From NCBI GenBank assembly GCA_964506005.1, contig CAZDLX010000019.1, positions 1-31,408 of the forward strand: a stretch of DNA of 31,408 nucleotides, written 5' to 3'. The position numbers and the translations under genes are program-made. Under the pieces are notes generated by a model. It searched no databases. It was given only the letters and a program-made list of their open reading frames with translations, and was not told where the DNA came from. Within the stretch, counting starts at the first letter, position 1. Each line of letters opens with the position of its first letter. Below, one piece after another: positions 1-6,262 of the stretch. This DNA is from UBA3940 sp964506005 (lineage in GTDB: Bacteria; Chloroflexota; Anaerolineae; Aggregatilineales; UBA3940).

Positions 1-117
1 GCGCCGATGATACTGCCGGGGCAGCCCGGTGGGAACGTAGGCCATCGCCAGAAGAACCCTTCCCCCAGCTCCTTTTGCTTTTCCCCCTGCCCCGGCCGCG
101 CTCTGGCCATCTCACGG

Positions 118-146
118 TTGACGCGTCCAGAGCCAATCACTATACT
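118..146 (+). promoter_or_regulatory. sigma-70-type promoter for the Trm112-like / response-regulator pair
   Basis: A TTGACG -35 box at 118-123 and a TATACT -10 box at 141-146 are separated by exactly 17 bases. Transcription would start near 153, giving a leader of about 40 bases before the start codon at 192. The stretch 1-117 holds no convincing gene, only a pyrimidine-rich run at about 60-100. The promoter is seen in the sequence; its use is inferred. Confidence 0.65.
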
Positions 147-191
147 TCTGCCTGAACCAAATCGCCTTTATACTGCGAGGAGTCGAGCTGG

Positions 192-443
192 ATGGTAAAC
201 GAAGAACTGCTTGAACTGCTGCGCTGCCCGGTCGCCGTCCATTACGAGGGCGAAGATCCGGGGCGGCTTGAGCTGGTACACGGCACGTGGCTGGTTTCGC
301 GTGAGTCCGGCTATAAGTACCCGATTATCGACGACATCCCGGTCATGCTGCCGGAGGTGGGCGAGAAGTACAAAGACACCCCCGTTGAGGATTTACCCGT
401 CCCCCCGCCACAGGAGGACGCACCGACGCTCGACCAGGAGTAA
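192..443 (+). CDS. Trm112-like / UPF0434 family small protein
   Basis: This 83-residue protein has the Trm112/UPF0434 signature: an N-terminal LLRCP motif, a short beta-rich middle and the block GYKYPIIDDIPVML at about residues 41-54. Family members are small zinc-ribbon-like proteins. Trm112 itself activates methyltransferases, and the bacterial homologues are poorly characterised. Only one cysteine is present, where many relatives have CPxC, so metal binding through a complete zinc ribbon looks unlikely. The tail from about residue 60 is rich in Pro, Glu and Asp and extends beyond the usual length of about 60 residues. The start is supported by a GAGGAG ribosome site 9 bases upstream and a promoter at 118-146. 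It lies 45 bases ahead of a response regulator on the same strand and is probably co-transcribed. The family call is fairly secure; the function is unknown. Confidence 0.8.
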   Translation: MVNEELLELLRCPVAVHYEGEDPGRLELVHGTWLVSRESGYKYPIIDDIPVMLPEVGEKYKDTPVEDLPVPPPQEDAPTLDQE

Positions 444-488
444 GCCCCTTGAAGCGGCCTTCACAGGCCGGAACTAGGACAGACACTC

Positions 489-902
489 ATGGCCGACATG
501 CTCCCTCCGGCCACTAACCTGCTGGTGGTCGACGACGATCCGGACCTGCTGCTTCTGCTGCGAAAAATGCTGGCGCGGATCGGCGCGTCCGCGCGAACGG
601 CGGAAACCGGTGAGGCTGGCCTTGAGATGCTGAAAAGCGACGACTTCGACCTGCTGGTGCTGGACCTCATGCTGCCCGACATGGACGGCTACGAAGTGCT
701 TCAGCAGGTGCGGGCGAATTCGCGCTACGACGACATGCCGGTGCTGATCCTGTCCGCCCGCGCCGACCAGGAGGCCATCAGCAAGGCGATGAGCTTGGGG
801 GCCGACAGCTACCTGACCAAACCCTATCTCCCCAACACGCTCACGAGCCGGGTGCTCATGCTGCTCAACGGCGGGCGGCGCACGGACAAGGGCGGCGGGT
901 AG
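489..902 (+). CDS. stand-alone response regulator receiver domain protein
   Basis: The 137-residue protein is a single CheY-like receiver domain with no output domain. The acidic pocket is Asp15-Asp16-Asp17. The phosphoacceptor is Asp59 in VLDLMLPDMDG. The switch residue is Ser89 (LSA), and the conserved lysine is Lys111 in the TKPY motif. All residues needed for phosphorylation are therefore present. Such proteins relay phosphate from a histidine kinase to another protein or control partners by binding. No kinase is encoded in the window, so the cognate partner is elsewhere. The short C-terminal tail (about residues 125-137) is Gly/Arg-rich. The gene follows the Trm112-like gene by 45 bases, a gap that contains a short hairpin (455-470), and has an AGGA-type ribosome site. 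Confidence 0.92.
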   Translation: MADMLPPATNLLVVDDDPDLLLLLRKMLARIGASARTAETGEAGLEMLKSDDFDLLVLDLMLPDMDGYEVLQQVRANSRYDDMPVLILSARADQEAISKAMSLGADSYLTKPYLPNTLTSRVLMLLNGGRRTDKGGG

Positions 903-908
903 CCACTC

Positions 909-1496
909 CTACCACTCGTCCTCTTCCATGTAGTAGCCGGGTGGCGGCTCCTCCCCCCAGTCCTCTTCGTAATACTCACCCTCGATGATGTCAGAATCCG
1001 GGCCGGGCAGCGACCGCTGGCGGTACCGCTCGACATTGGCTCGGCCGCGGCCAAGCTGATCGTATCGCGCCCTGCGCTGCGAGAGCTGGTAGTCGTGCAG
1101 CGCGACACGAGCCGGCGTCTGGCGCTTCTTGATGGTGCGCGAGAGCACCCAGGCGATGGTCAGCGTGGGGATGACCTGCGTGCCCGGGATGATCCCTTCC
1201 AGCACGGTGATCATCTGCAGGGCCTGCAGCCCCATCAACTCGAGGATCACCCAGGCGATTGGCGCGGCGAAGAAGTCGAATGCGAGGTCGAGCAGGTCCA
1301 GCGCGATCGGGACGGTAATTGGCACGTGCTGGAGCGTCTCAAAAAAGTCCGCGTCCTCCGGTATGTCCAGGTCGCGGATCTGCCGGGCCGCGGTGATCAG
1401 CAGCGCTATCGCGCCGATGAGCGCGCCGCCCATGCACAGCACGATGATCAGCAGCGACTGCCGTAAGAACTCAATAACGGTGATATCTGGGTTCAC
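909..1496 (-). CDS. hypothetical multi-pass membrane protein
   Basis: The 195-residue product begins with a hydrophobic segment at about residues 10-35. A second hydrophobic region covers about 58-85, and a longer one about 85-120 could hold one or two more helices. The C-terminal third (from about 125) is hydrophilic and ends in a strongly acidic, Tyr/Glu/Pro-rich tail, likely cytoplasmic. I do not recognise a family. The start is GTG at 1494-1496, with only a weak GA-rich ribosome site. The gene converges on the response regulator, with 6 bases between stop codons and no obvious terminator there. Upstream lies a 171-base stretch with four hairpins. A real gene is likely because the reading frame has sensible membrane topology and fills the space between neighbours. 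Confidence 0.7.
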   Translation of the reverse strand: MNPDITVIEFLRQSLLIIVLCMGGALIGAIALLITAARQIRDLDIPEDADFFETLQHVPITVPIALDLLDLAFDFFAAPIAWVILELMGLQALQMITVLEGIIPGTQVIPTLTIAWVLSRTIKKRQTPARVALHDYQLSQRRARYDQLGRGRANVERYRQRSLPGPDSDIIEGEYYEEDWGEEPPPGYYMEEDEW

Positions 1497-1519
1497 AGGT
1501 GCTCTTCTCTCTCCCCACA

Positions 1520-1649
1520 GCCGGGCGCTTACCCGGCAGCACAGGCTCTGCGGCCTGTCGTCCCTTGTCTCTATTGTAACGGATTCGCCGCAGCGGGCAT
1601 TTTACCGCTGTGTATCAGCACAGACGCCCCACTTCGTGTGGGGCGTCTG
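1520..1649. repeat. cluster of four hairpins between two minus-strand genes
   Basis: Four inverted repeats lie in the 171-base gap. They are GCCGGG/CCCGGC (1520-1537), ACAGGC/GCCTGT (1541-1558), CAGCGG/CCGCTG (1591-1610), and a perfect 12-bp stem CAGACGCCCCAC with loop ttcgt (1621-1649). The last one lies just downstream of the cytochrome c stop codon on the minus strand. It probably acts as a terminator or RNA-stabilising structure, although no long T-run follows. The others would lie in the leader of the membrane-protein gene. Confidence 0.5.
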
Positions 1650-1667
1650 GCACAGAGACATGACCTT

Positions 1668-2081
1668 TTACTGCGTTATCAGGAAGGCGATGACGTTGTC
1701 GATGTCTTCCTCACTCAGCGTCTCGCCGTAGTTTTTAGGCATCAGGTCGTCGTAGCCCTCGACGAGATAGGCGTCCGGCTGGACGATGGACTCGTGCAGG
1801 TAGTCCTCTGCGGACATACCCGGCACACGTTCGGCGGCCACCTCGGAAATCCCATCGAGGCTCGGCCCGACGAGAGCAGTGCCGTCGAGCGTGTGGCAGG
1901 TCACGCAGCCAACCTGGCTCGCGCCACCCGTTCTGTAGATCTGCTCGCCTGCCTGTGGATCGCCAATTGCCGCTACGTCTACTGCATCGCCACCATCTGC
2001 GGCGGGTGCTTCACCGTTCCCGCCGCAGGCGGCCAGTGTCAGGGCTGCAACGACAAGCATGAACAACCATGCGCGCTTCAT
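1668..2081 (-). CDS. lipoprotein c-type cytochrome, single heme
   Basis: The 137-residue product is a membrane-anchored, outward-facing monoheme cytochrome c, presumably an electron carrier between respiratory complexes. It has a lipoprotein signal with a lipobox ending LAAC (Cys19), a short Gly/Ala/Asp-rich spacer and a class I cytochrome domain. The heme motif is CVTCH (Cys59, Cys62, His63). The likely distal axial ligand is Met114 in DDLMPKNYG, followed by the usual C-terminal helix containing LSEEDIDNVIAFL. I chose the start at 2081 rather than the farther ATG at 2150. A GGAGG ribosome site sits 9-10 bases upstream of 2081, and the longer version would run through the promoter at 2133-2160. 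No oxidase or complex III genes are adjacent, so the partner cannot be named. Confidence 0.9.
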   Translation of the reverse strand: MKRAWLFMLVVAALTLAACGGNGEAPAADGGDAVDVAAIGDPQAGEQIYRTGGASQVGCVTCHTLDGTALVGPSLDGISEVAAERVPGMSAEDYLHESIVQPDAYLVEGYDDLMPKNYGETLSEEDIDNVIAFLITQ

Positions 2082-2132
2082 CGGACGTAACCTCCAGCTA
2101 GGTGATGTAAGAACGGCATTCCAGTCCCCCCG

Positions 2133-2160
2133 AGTATAGTCTACGGGCAAATCGTTTCAA
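2133..2160 (-). promoter_or_regulatory. promoter of the cytochrome c gene
   Basis: On the minus strand, TTGAAA (2155-2160) and TATACT (2133-2138) are separated by 16 bases. The start of transcription would be near 2126, leaving a leader of about 45 bases that contains the GGAGG site. It lies in the divergent gap with the lipoprotein gene at 2233, for which I see no clear promoter. Confidence 0.6.
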
Positions 2161-2232
2161 GAGTAGCAGACCCGCAGGGCGCAAGGTACGATCCGGACCG
2201 GTATCCGAGCGACCTTTGAGCAGGAGCAGCCA

Positions 2233-3228
2233 ATGGTGCGGAAGCCACCTGTACTCATCCTGATTGCTGTGCTCGCCGTGTTGATGGCAGGTTGTGATGC
2301 GCTCGGTATCAGCGCATCACCAACACTGGCGCCGACCGTCACGACAGCGCCCACGCAGCCGCCAACTAACACGCCAGAACCAACGCCGACACCGGAGCCG
2401 ACGGCAACCGAGGCGCCGACCGCCACGGCGACGCGGCAGCCCCCTACGCCTCTGCCTACGCCGACCCGCACGGCGGAGGACGAGGGCGAGACGACCGCCA
2501 CCCGCCAGCCGTCCGGCAGCGTCACGCCGGGCATCTCCATCTCGCCGCAGCTTGGCGAGCCGGGTGACACCGTCACCGTGCGTGGTGACGGCTTCGAGCC
2601 GAACGAGATCGTTGGGCTGCACTGGTCCAGCCTTGAGGGCCCAACCGGTGCGGCGGTACAGGAAGTTGAAGCCGACGACGAGGGCAGCTTTACGGCCAAC
2701 GTGCTCGTGCCTGCCGCCAGCCAGTGGCCCGGCGGCGCGGCGCAGGAGCTCGACGAGCTTCAGCTCCGCGCGACGAGCGCCTCGCTCGGCGAGGGCAACT
2801 ACTACTTCGCCAACTTCAAGTACCTGCGGCCCCAGGGGGTGTCCGGCCCGGCGGTGATGTTCCAGAACACCGTACAGGGCTACCAGATCCGCGTACCGAG
2901 CGGCTGGGAGTGGGCCTGGACTGAGGACGACACGACCAACGTGCGCTTCCAGTCAAACACCGGGAGCGGCGGCGGCTTCGTGCGTGTGGTGACCGGCGAC
3001 AACGTCGAGGCGGTGATCCCTGCGCTGATGGAGGAGGAGTTCCCCGGCCAGGGCTATGAGACCGGCCTGCTCGGCGCGGGCTCTTACCCCGGCACGCAGG
3101 TCACTACGGCATCGGGGCGAACCGTCCAGTTTATCCCGTCGGGCGGGCGCACCTACGTCCTGAGCTTTGCAGACGACGCAGGGCAGCCGATGTGGAGCGT
3201 GATCGGGACGTTCGAGCTGACGCCCTGA
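2233..3228 (+). CDS. lipoprotein with Thr/Pro linker and IPT-like domain
   Basis: The 331-residue protein has a lipoprotein signal peptide (hydrophobic run to about residue 18, Cys21 in the lipobox MAGC). A low-complexity linker of about 70 residues follows, dominated by Thr, Pro, Ala and Glu, typical of surface lipoproteins in Chloroflexota. Residues of about 97-195 look like an immunoglobulin-like IPT/TIG fold, with ISPQLGEPGDTVTVRGDGF near its start. The C-terminal part (about 207-331) begins GYQIRVPSGWEW and resembles the PsbP-like or surface-domain fold found in many bacterial lipoproteins. A substrate or partner cannot be named. It is divergent from the cytochrome gene and convergent with pyrH, and it is followed by a strong terminator. 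The family assignment of the folded domains is an inference from pattern. Confidence 0.82.
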   Translation: MVRKPPVLILIAVLAVLMAGCDALGISASPTLAPTVTTAPTQPPTNTPEPTPTPEPTATEAPTATATRQPPTPLPTPTRTAEDEGETTATRQPSGSVTPGISISPQLGEPGDTVTVRGDGFEPNEIVGLHWSSLEGPTGAAVQEVEADDEGSFTANVLVPAASQWPGGAAQELDELQLRATSASLGEGNYYFANFKYLRPQGVSGPAVMFQNTVQGYQIRVPSGWEWAWTEDDTTNVRFQSNTGSGGGFVRVVTGDNVEAVIPALMEEEFPGQGYETGLLGAGSYPGTQVTTASGRTVQFIPSGGRTYVLSFADDAGQPMWSVIGTFELTP

Positions 3229-3244
3229 GCAGCAAGGGCCAAAA

Positions 3245-3281
3245 CAAGAACCGCCAGCCGGGAACCCGGCTGGCGGTTTTA
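3245..3281. terminator. bidirectional intrinsic terminator between convergent genes
   Basis: A perfect 12-bp stem (CCGCCAGCCGGG, 3251-3262, pairing with 3265-3276) closes over a two-base loop. It is flanked by A-rich sequence on the left and TTTT on the right, so it reads as an intrinsic terminator on both strands. It serves the lipoprotein gene (+) and pyrH (-), which converge here. Confidence 0.88.
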
Positions 3282-3299
3282 GATTCGCCGTACAGCAGG

Positions 3300-4028
3300 C
3301 TAGCGGATGGTCGTGCCGACCTTCTCGCCGAGCACAGCCCGCTCGAGCGAGCCCTCTTCCCACAGGTCGAGCACGATGATAGGCAGGTGATTGTCCATGC
3401 ACAGCGAGATCGCCGTGCTGTCCATCACCCTCAGACGCTTGTTCATCGCCTCCATAAAGGTGAGATCGTCGTAACGCTTGGCGTTGGGGTCCTTCTTGGG
3501 ATCGTTGTCGTAGACCCCGTCTACCTTCGTCGCCTTGATGAGCACGTCAGCGTTAATCTCCATACCGCGCAGGGCGGCGGCGCTGTCGGTAGTGAAGTAC
3601 GGGTTGCCCGTCCCCCCACCCATGATGACGACGCGGCCCTTTTCCAGGTGGCGGATGGCCCGCAGCCGGATGTAGGGCTCGGCGACCGCCTTCATCTCGA
3701 TGGCCGTCTGCACGCGGGTCGCCACACCCTCGCGCTCGAGCGCGTCCTGCAGCGCCAGCGCGTTCATCACCGTCGCGATCATACCCATGTAGTCGGCGGT
3801 GGCCCGGTCCATACCGGCCTGAATGCCGATCTGGCCACGCCACAGGTTGCCCGCGCCGATGACGATCGCGATCTCGACGCCGTACTGCTTTACCTGCTTG
3901 ATGCGGGTCGCGATCCAGCGCGCGCGCTCCGGGTCGATGCCGAAGTCCGCCTCGCCGGAGAGTGCCTCCCCGCCGAGCTTGAGTATGATGCGCTGGTACT
4001 TGGCCGTGCCTGAGAGTCCCTGGCTCAA
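3300..4028 (-). CDS. pyrH: UMP kinase
   Basis: The 242-residue product belongs to the amino-acid-kinase-fold UMP kinases and phosphorylates UMP to UDP with ATP in pyrimidine nucleotide synthesis. Visible landmarks are KLGGEALSG near the N-terminus, the Gly-rich GAGNLWRG loop, RATADYMGM, MGGGTGNPYFTTDSAAA (nucleotide binding) and KVDGVYDNDPKKDP. Length is normal for the family. The start is a TTG at 4026-4028, preceded by a strong GGGGG-type ribosome site 5 bases away. The gene is third in the order rpsB-tsf-pyrH. The usual next gene frr is absent; a convergent lipoprotein gene follows instead. A terminator-like hairpin only about 30 bases upstream of the start suggests that its expression is separated from, or attenuated relative to, rpsB-tsf. 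Confidence 0.97.
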   Translation of the reverse strand: MSQGLSGTAKYQRIILKLGGEALSGEADFGIDPERARWIATRIKQVKQYGVEIAIVIGAGNLWRGQIGIQAGMDRATADYMGMIATVMNALALQDALEREGVATRVQTAIEMKAVAEPYIRLRAIRHLEKGRVVIMGGGTGNPYFTTDSAAALRGMEINADVLIKATKVDGVYDNDPKKDPNAKRYDDLTFMEAMNKRLRVMDSTAISLCMDNHLPIIVLDLWEEGSLERAVLGEKVGTTIR

Positions 4029-4058
4029 CGAATCCCCCTTATCGTGCGGTGGTTCAGG

Positions 4059-4098
4059 GCAAAAAGAAAGGGGATTAGAGCCGATACTCTAATCCCCT
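4059..4098 (-). terminator. intrinsic terminator or attenuator between tsf and pyrH
   Basis: On the minus strand a 12-bp perfect stem (arms at 4087-4098 and 4069-4080, 6-base loop) is followed directly by a T-rich run (about 4059-4068). It sits after the tsf stop codon (4115) and ends about 30 bases before the pyrH start. It should end part of the rpsB-tsf transcripts. Confidence 0.82.
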
Positions 4099-4114
4099 GC
4101 TGTCTTCACGGTGG

Positions 4115-4744
4115 TTACGCTTCGTCAGCGCCGTCGGTCGCCGGCAGCGGCCCTTCGCCCAGCTCGTAGCGAGCGAAGCGGCTGAGGACGATGTTCTCTT
4201 TCAGGGTCGCAATCGCCTGCATGATGAGATCGCTCACCTTGAGATCGCCGTCCTTGACGTACGGCTGCTCGAGCAGCACGACGTCGGCATACCACTTGTC
4301 GAGGCGGCCCTGCACGATGCGCTCGATGATGTTGTCGGGCTTGCCCTCGGCACGGGCGTCCTTCTCGAAGAGCGTCTTCTGCGCTTCGATGGCATCCTCA
4401 GGGATATCGCTGATCTTCAGGTACTGCGGGTTGGCGAAGGCGATGTGCAGCGCCAGGTTGTGCGCCAGCTCCTGGAAGATATCGGTGTCGGCGACGAAGT
4501 CAGTCTCGCAGTTGAGCTCCAGCATCACGCCGACGCGCGCGCCAGGGTGCGTGTAGGTCTCGATGCGGCCCTCGTTGGCCTGGCGCTCGGTCTTCTTCTT
4601 CGCGCTGGCGAGGCCCTTCTCCATCAGGTAGGCCTTTGCCTGCTCAAAGTCACCGTCGAACTGCTCCAGCGCCTGCTTGCAGCCGAGAACGGATGCGCCC
4701 GTCTCCTCGCGCAGCTCTTTCACCATCTGTGCTGTAACGGCCAT
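4115..4744 (-). CDS. tsf: translation elongation factor Ts
   Basis: The 209-residue EF-Ts catalyses GDP release from EF-Tu during translation. The N-terminal UBA-like domain (residues 1-45) contains the family pattern VKELREETGAS and CKQALEQ. The TDF motif that inserts into EF-Tu is Thr81-Asp82-Phe83 in NCETDFVADTD. The protein is the short form, with a single compact core, compared with about 280 residues in E. coli; short forms are common outside Proteobacteria. The start has an AAGGAAGG ribosome site. It follows rpsB by 71 bases on the same strand and ends before a terminator-like hairpin, so it is co-transcribed with rpsB. Confidence 0.97.
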   Translation of the reverse strand: MAVTAQMVKELREETGASVLGCKQALEQFDGDFEQAKAYLMEKGLASAKKKTERQANEGRIETYTHPGARVGVMLELNCETDFVADTDIFQELAHNLALHIAFANPQYLKISDIPEDAIEAQKTLFEKDARAEGKPDNIIERIVQGRLDKWYADVVLLEQPYVKDGDLKVSDLIMQAIATLKENIVLSRFARYELGEGPLPATDGADEA

Positions 4745-4815
4745 GTTTCCTTCCTTGTCTTGATCGTAAAGCGTCGTCTAATTCGCGAGAACCGGCTTTG
4801 CCAGCACAGGGCTGC

Positions 4816-5679
4816 CTATTCCTCTACGTCCTCGTCAGCATCCTCGTCGCCTTCAGCTTCGAAGCTCAGCTCGCGGCTGCGCAGCTTGTCGAGCGTCGAC
4901 TGGCCGAGGAAATCTTCGTCGGTGGCCTCTTCTTCGTCGTACTCGTAGTCATACTCGTACGCCGCATCGACGTCAGCCTCGTCGAGATCTTCCTTGCGCG
5001 TCGCCTTGCCCTCGAGGACGGCGTCGGCCATCACGCTGGTGATGAGCTTAATCGCGCGGATCGCGTCGTCGTTCGCCGGGATCACGTAGTCGATCATTTC
5101 CGGGTCGCAGTTCGTATCGACGAGCGCCACGATGGGAATGCCGAGAATGTTCGCCTCGCGAACGGCGGTATCCTCGCGCTTGACGTCAACCACATACAGC
5201 AGGTCGGGCAGGCGCTTCATGTCCCGAATGCCGCCCAGCCGGATGTTGAGGTTCTCGATCTCGCGCTCGAGCATCAGACCTTCCTTCTTGGTCAGAAGCT
5301 CGAACTCGCCCGCGTCGCGCCGCTTTTCCAGGTCTTTCAGGTGGTCGATCCGCTGGCTGATGGTACGCCAGTTGGTGAGCGTACCGCCGAGCCAACGCTC
5401 GTTGACGTAGGGCATGCCGGCGCGCGAGGCTTCCCGCGCGATGGTCTCCTGCGCCTGGCGCTTGGTGCCGACGAACAGCACCGTGCCGCCGTTGGCAACC
5501 TCATCGCGAATCAGCTCGTAGGCGTCGCGGATCGTCCGCAGCGTCTGCTGCAGGTCGATGATGTGGATGCCATTGCGCTCGGTAAAGATGTAGGACTTCA
5601 TCTTGGGGTTCCACTTGCGGGTGCGGTGCCCGAAGTGAACGCCCGTCTCGAGGAGAGCCTTCATGCTAATCTGGGCCAT
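4816..5679 (-). CDS. rpsB: 30S ribosomal protein S2 with acidic C-terminal extension
   Basis: The 287-residue product is ribosomal protein S2 of the small subunit. Family landmarks include LLETGVHFGHRTRKWNPKM, IFTERNGIHIIDLQQT, VLFVGTKRQAQ, NERWLGGTLTNW, and GIPIVALVDTNCDPEMIDYVIPANDDA (in two overlapping stretches). The core ends near residue 225. The last 60 residues are extremely rich in Asp and Glu with scattered Tyr, an extension not present in E. coli S2. The gene opens the rpsB-tsf(-pyrH) cluster. It has an AAAGGAA ribosome site, a structured leader of about 150 bases and a near-consensus promoter. The function call is secure; the role of the tail is unknown. Confidence 0.97.
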   Translation of the reverse strand: MAQISMKALLETGVHFGHRTRKWNPKMKSYIFTERNGIHIIDLQQTLRTIRDAYELIRDEVANGGTVLFVGTKRQAQETIAREASRAGMPYVNERWLGGTLTNWRTISQRIDHLKDLEKRRDAGEFELLTKKEGLMLEREIENLNIRLGGIRDMKRLPDLLYVVDVKREDTAVREANILGIPIVALVDTNCDPEMIDYVIPANDDAIRAIKLITSVMADAVLEGKATRKEDLDEADVDAAYEYDYEYDEEEATDEDFLGQSTLDKLRSRELSFEAEGDEDADEDVEE

Positions 5680-5831
5680 CTGTCTTTTCCTTTCATCGTT
5701 TTAGGTTCGTCCGCCACCGTCTGCCCCGCTGGAACCGGTCGTCGTGACCGGCACGGCCAGCCAGGTCGGGCGGCGTGTATGCTCCGCATCTAAACATGCG
5801 GGGACCCAGCAGGTTACCGCATGCTGGGTCG
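5680..5831 (-). promoter_or_regulatory. structured 5' leader of rpsB (possible autoregulatory RNA)
   Basis: This is the stretch between the predicted transcript start and the rpsB start codon. On the minus strand the RNA would open directly with a 9-bp stem (GACCCAGCA pairing with TGCTGGGTC, 5803-5830). A 6-bp stem follows (CCGCAT/ATGCGG, 5784-5801), then CCGGTC/GACCGG further down (about 5736-5752). Leaders that bind S2 and repress rpsB are known in other bacteria. Whether this is one is an inference from position and structure, and I do not recognise a named RNA family. Confidence 0.5.
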
Positions 5832-5837
5832 GTGGAA

Positions 5838-5866
5838 ATTATACCGTACCAGGGAATAGAGTACAA
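5838..5866 (-). promoter_or_regulatory. strong promoter of rpsB-tsf
   Basis: On the minus strand, TTGTAC (5861-5866) and a consensus TATAAT (5838-5843) are separated by exactly 17 bases. Transcription would start near 5831, right at the first leader hairpin. A strong promoter is expected for a ribosomal protein operon. Confidence 0.8.
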
Positions 5867-5869
5867 TAA

Positions 5870-6079
5870 ATATGCGGCAGCGGCATCCCCCCTGTGGGGC
5901 GGCGTCAGGTAGCCCCGAACGCGTNNNNNNNNNNNNNNNNNNNNNNNNNNNNNNNNNNNNNNNNNNNNNNNNNNNNNNNNNNNNNNNNNNNNNNNNNNNN
6001 NNNNNNNNNNNNNNNNNNNNNNNNATATGCGGCAGCGGCATCCCCCCTGTGGGGCGGCGTCAGGTAGCCCCGAACGCGT
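5870..6079. other. assembly gap of 100 N flanked by an identical 55-base overlap
   Basis: Bases 5870-5924 and 6025-6079 are identical over 55 positions and surround exactly 100 N. This is the signature of two contigs that overlap by 55 bases but were scaffolded with a default gap. The real chromosome most likely has one copy here and no missing sequence. The overlap contains a small C-run/G-run palindrome that may have stopped the assembler. Confidence 0.85.
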
Positions 6080-6194
6080 GTTTGTGCTAACATTGGGGTG
6101 CTGCGAACATTTGTATCATACCGGGAGCACGGCCCGGTTTGCGTCCCGATTTTTCCGTTGGGTGCGGGGGACGTAAAATGGGCGGTGTAGTGTC

Positions 6195-6219
6195 GAAAGC
6201 CGTGTTCCTGCCGGCTTTC
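6195..6219 (+). promoter_or_regulatory. hairpin in the ftsK upstream region
   Basis: An 8-bp stem (GAAAGCCG at 6195-6202, CGGCTTTC at 6212-6219) with a 9-base loop precedes a short T-run. It lies 43 bases ahead of ftsK. A second weaker stem, CCGGG/CCCGG, lies at about 6120-6136. They could attenuate or stabilise the ftsK message. I see no convincing consensus promoter between 6080 and 6262 and no other gene there. Confidence 0.4.
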
Positions 6220-6262
6220 AGTTTTCATATCTCCAGAGCCCGGGGCAGGATGGGATTAGACC

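Noticed and set aside
7..198. A short plus-strand frame at the window start.
   Set aside because: It runs through the promoter at 118-146, has no ribosome site and overlaps the Trm112-like start.
5870..6079. A target-site duplication or direct repeat flanking an unknown insertion in the N gap.
   Set aside because: The second gap shows the same 55-base length with unrelated sequence, so an assembly overlap explains both.
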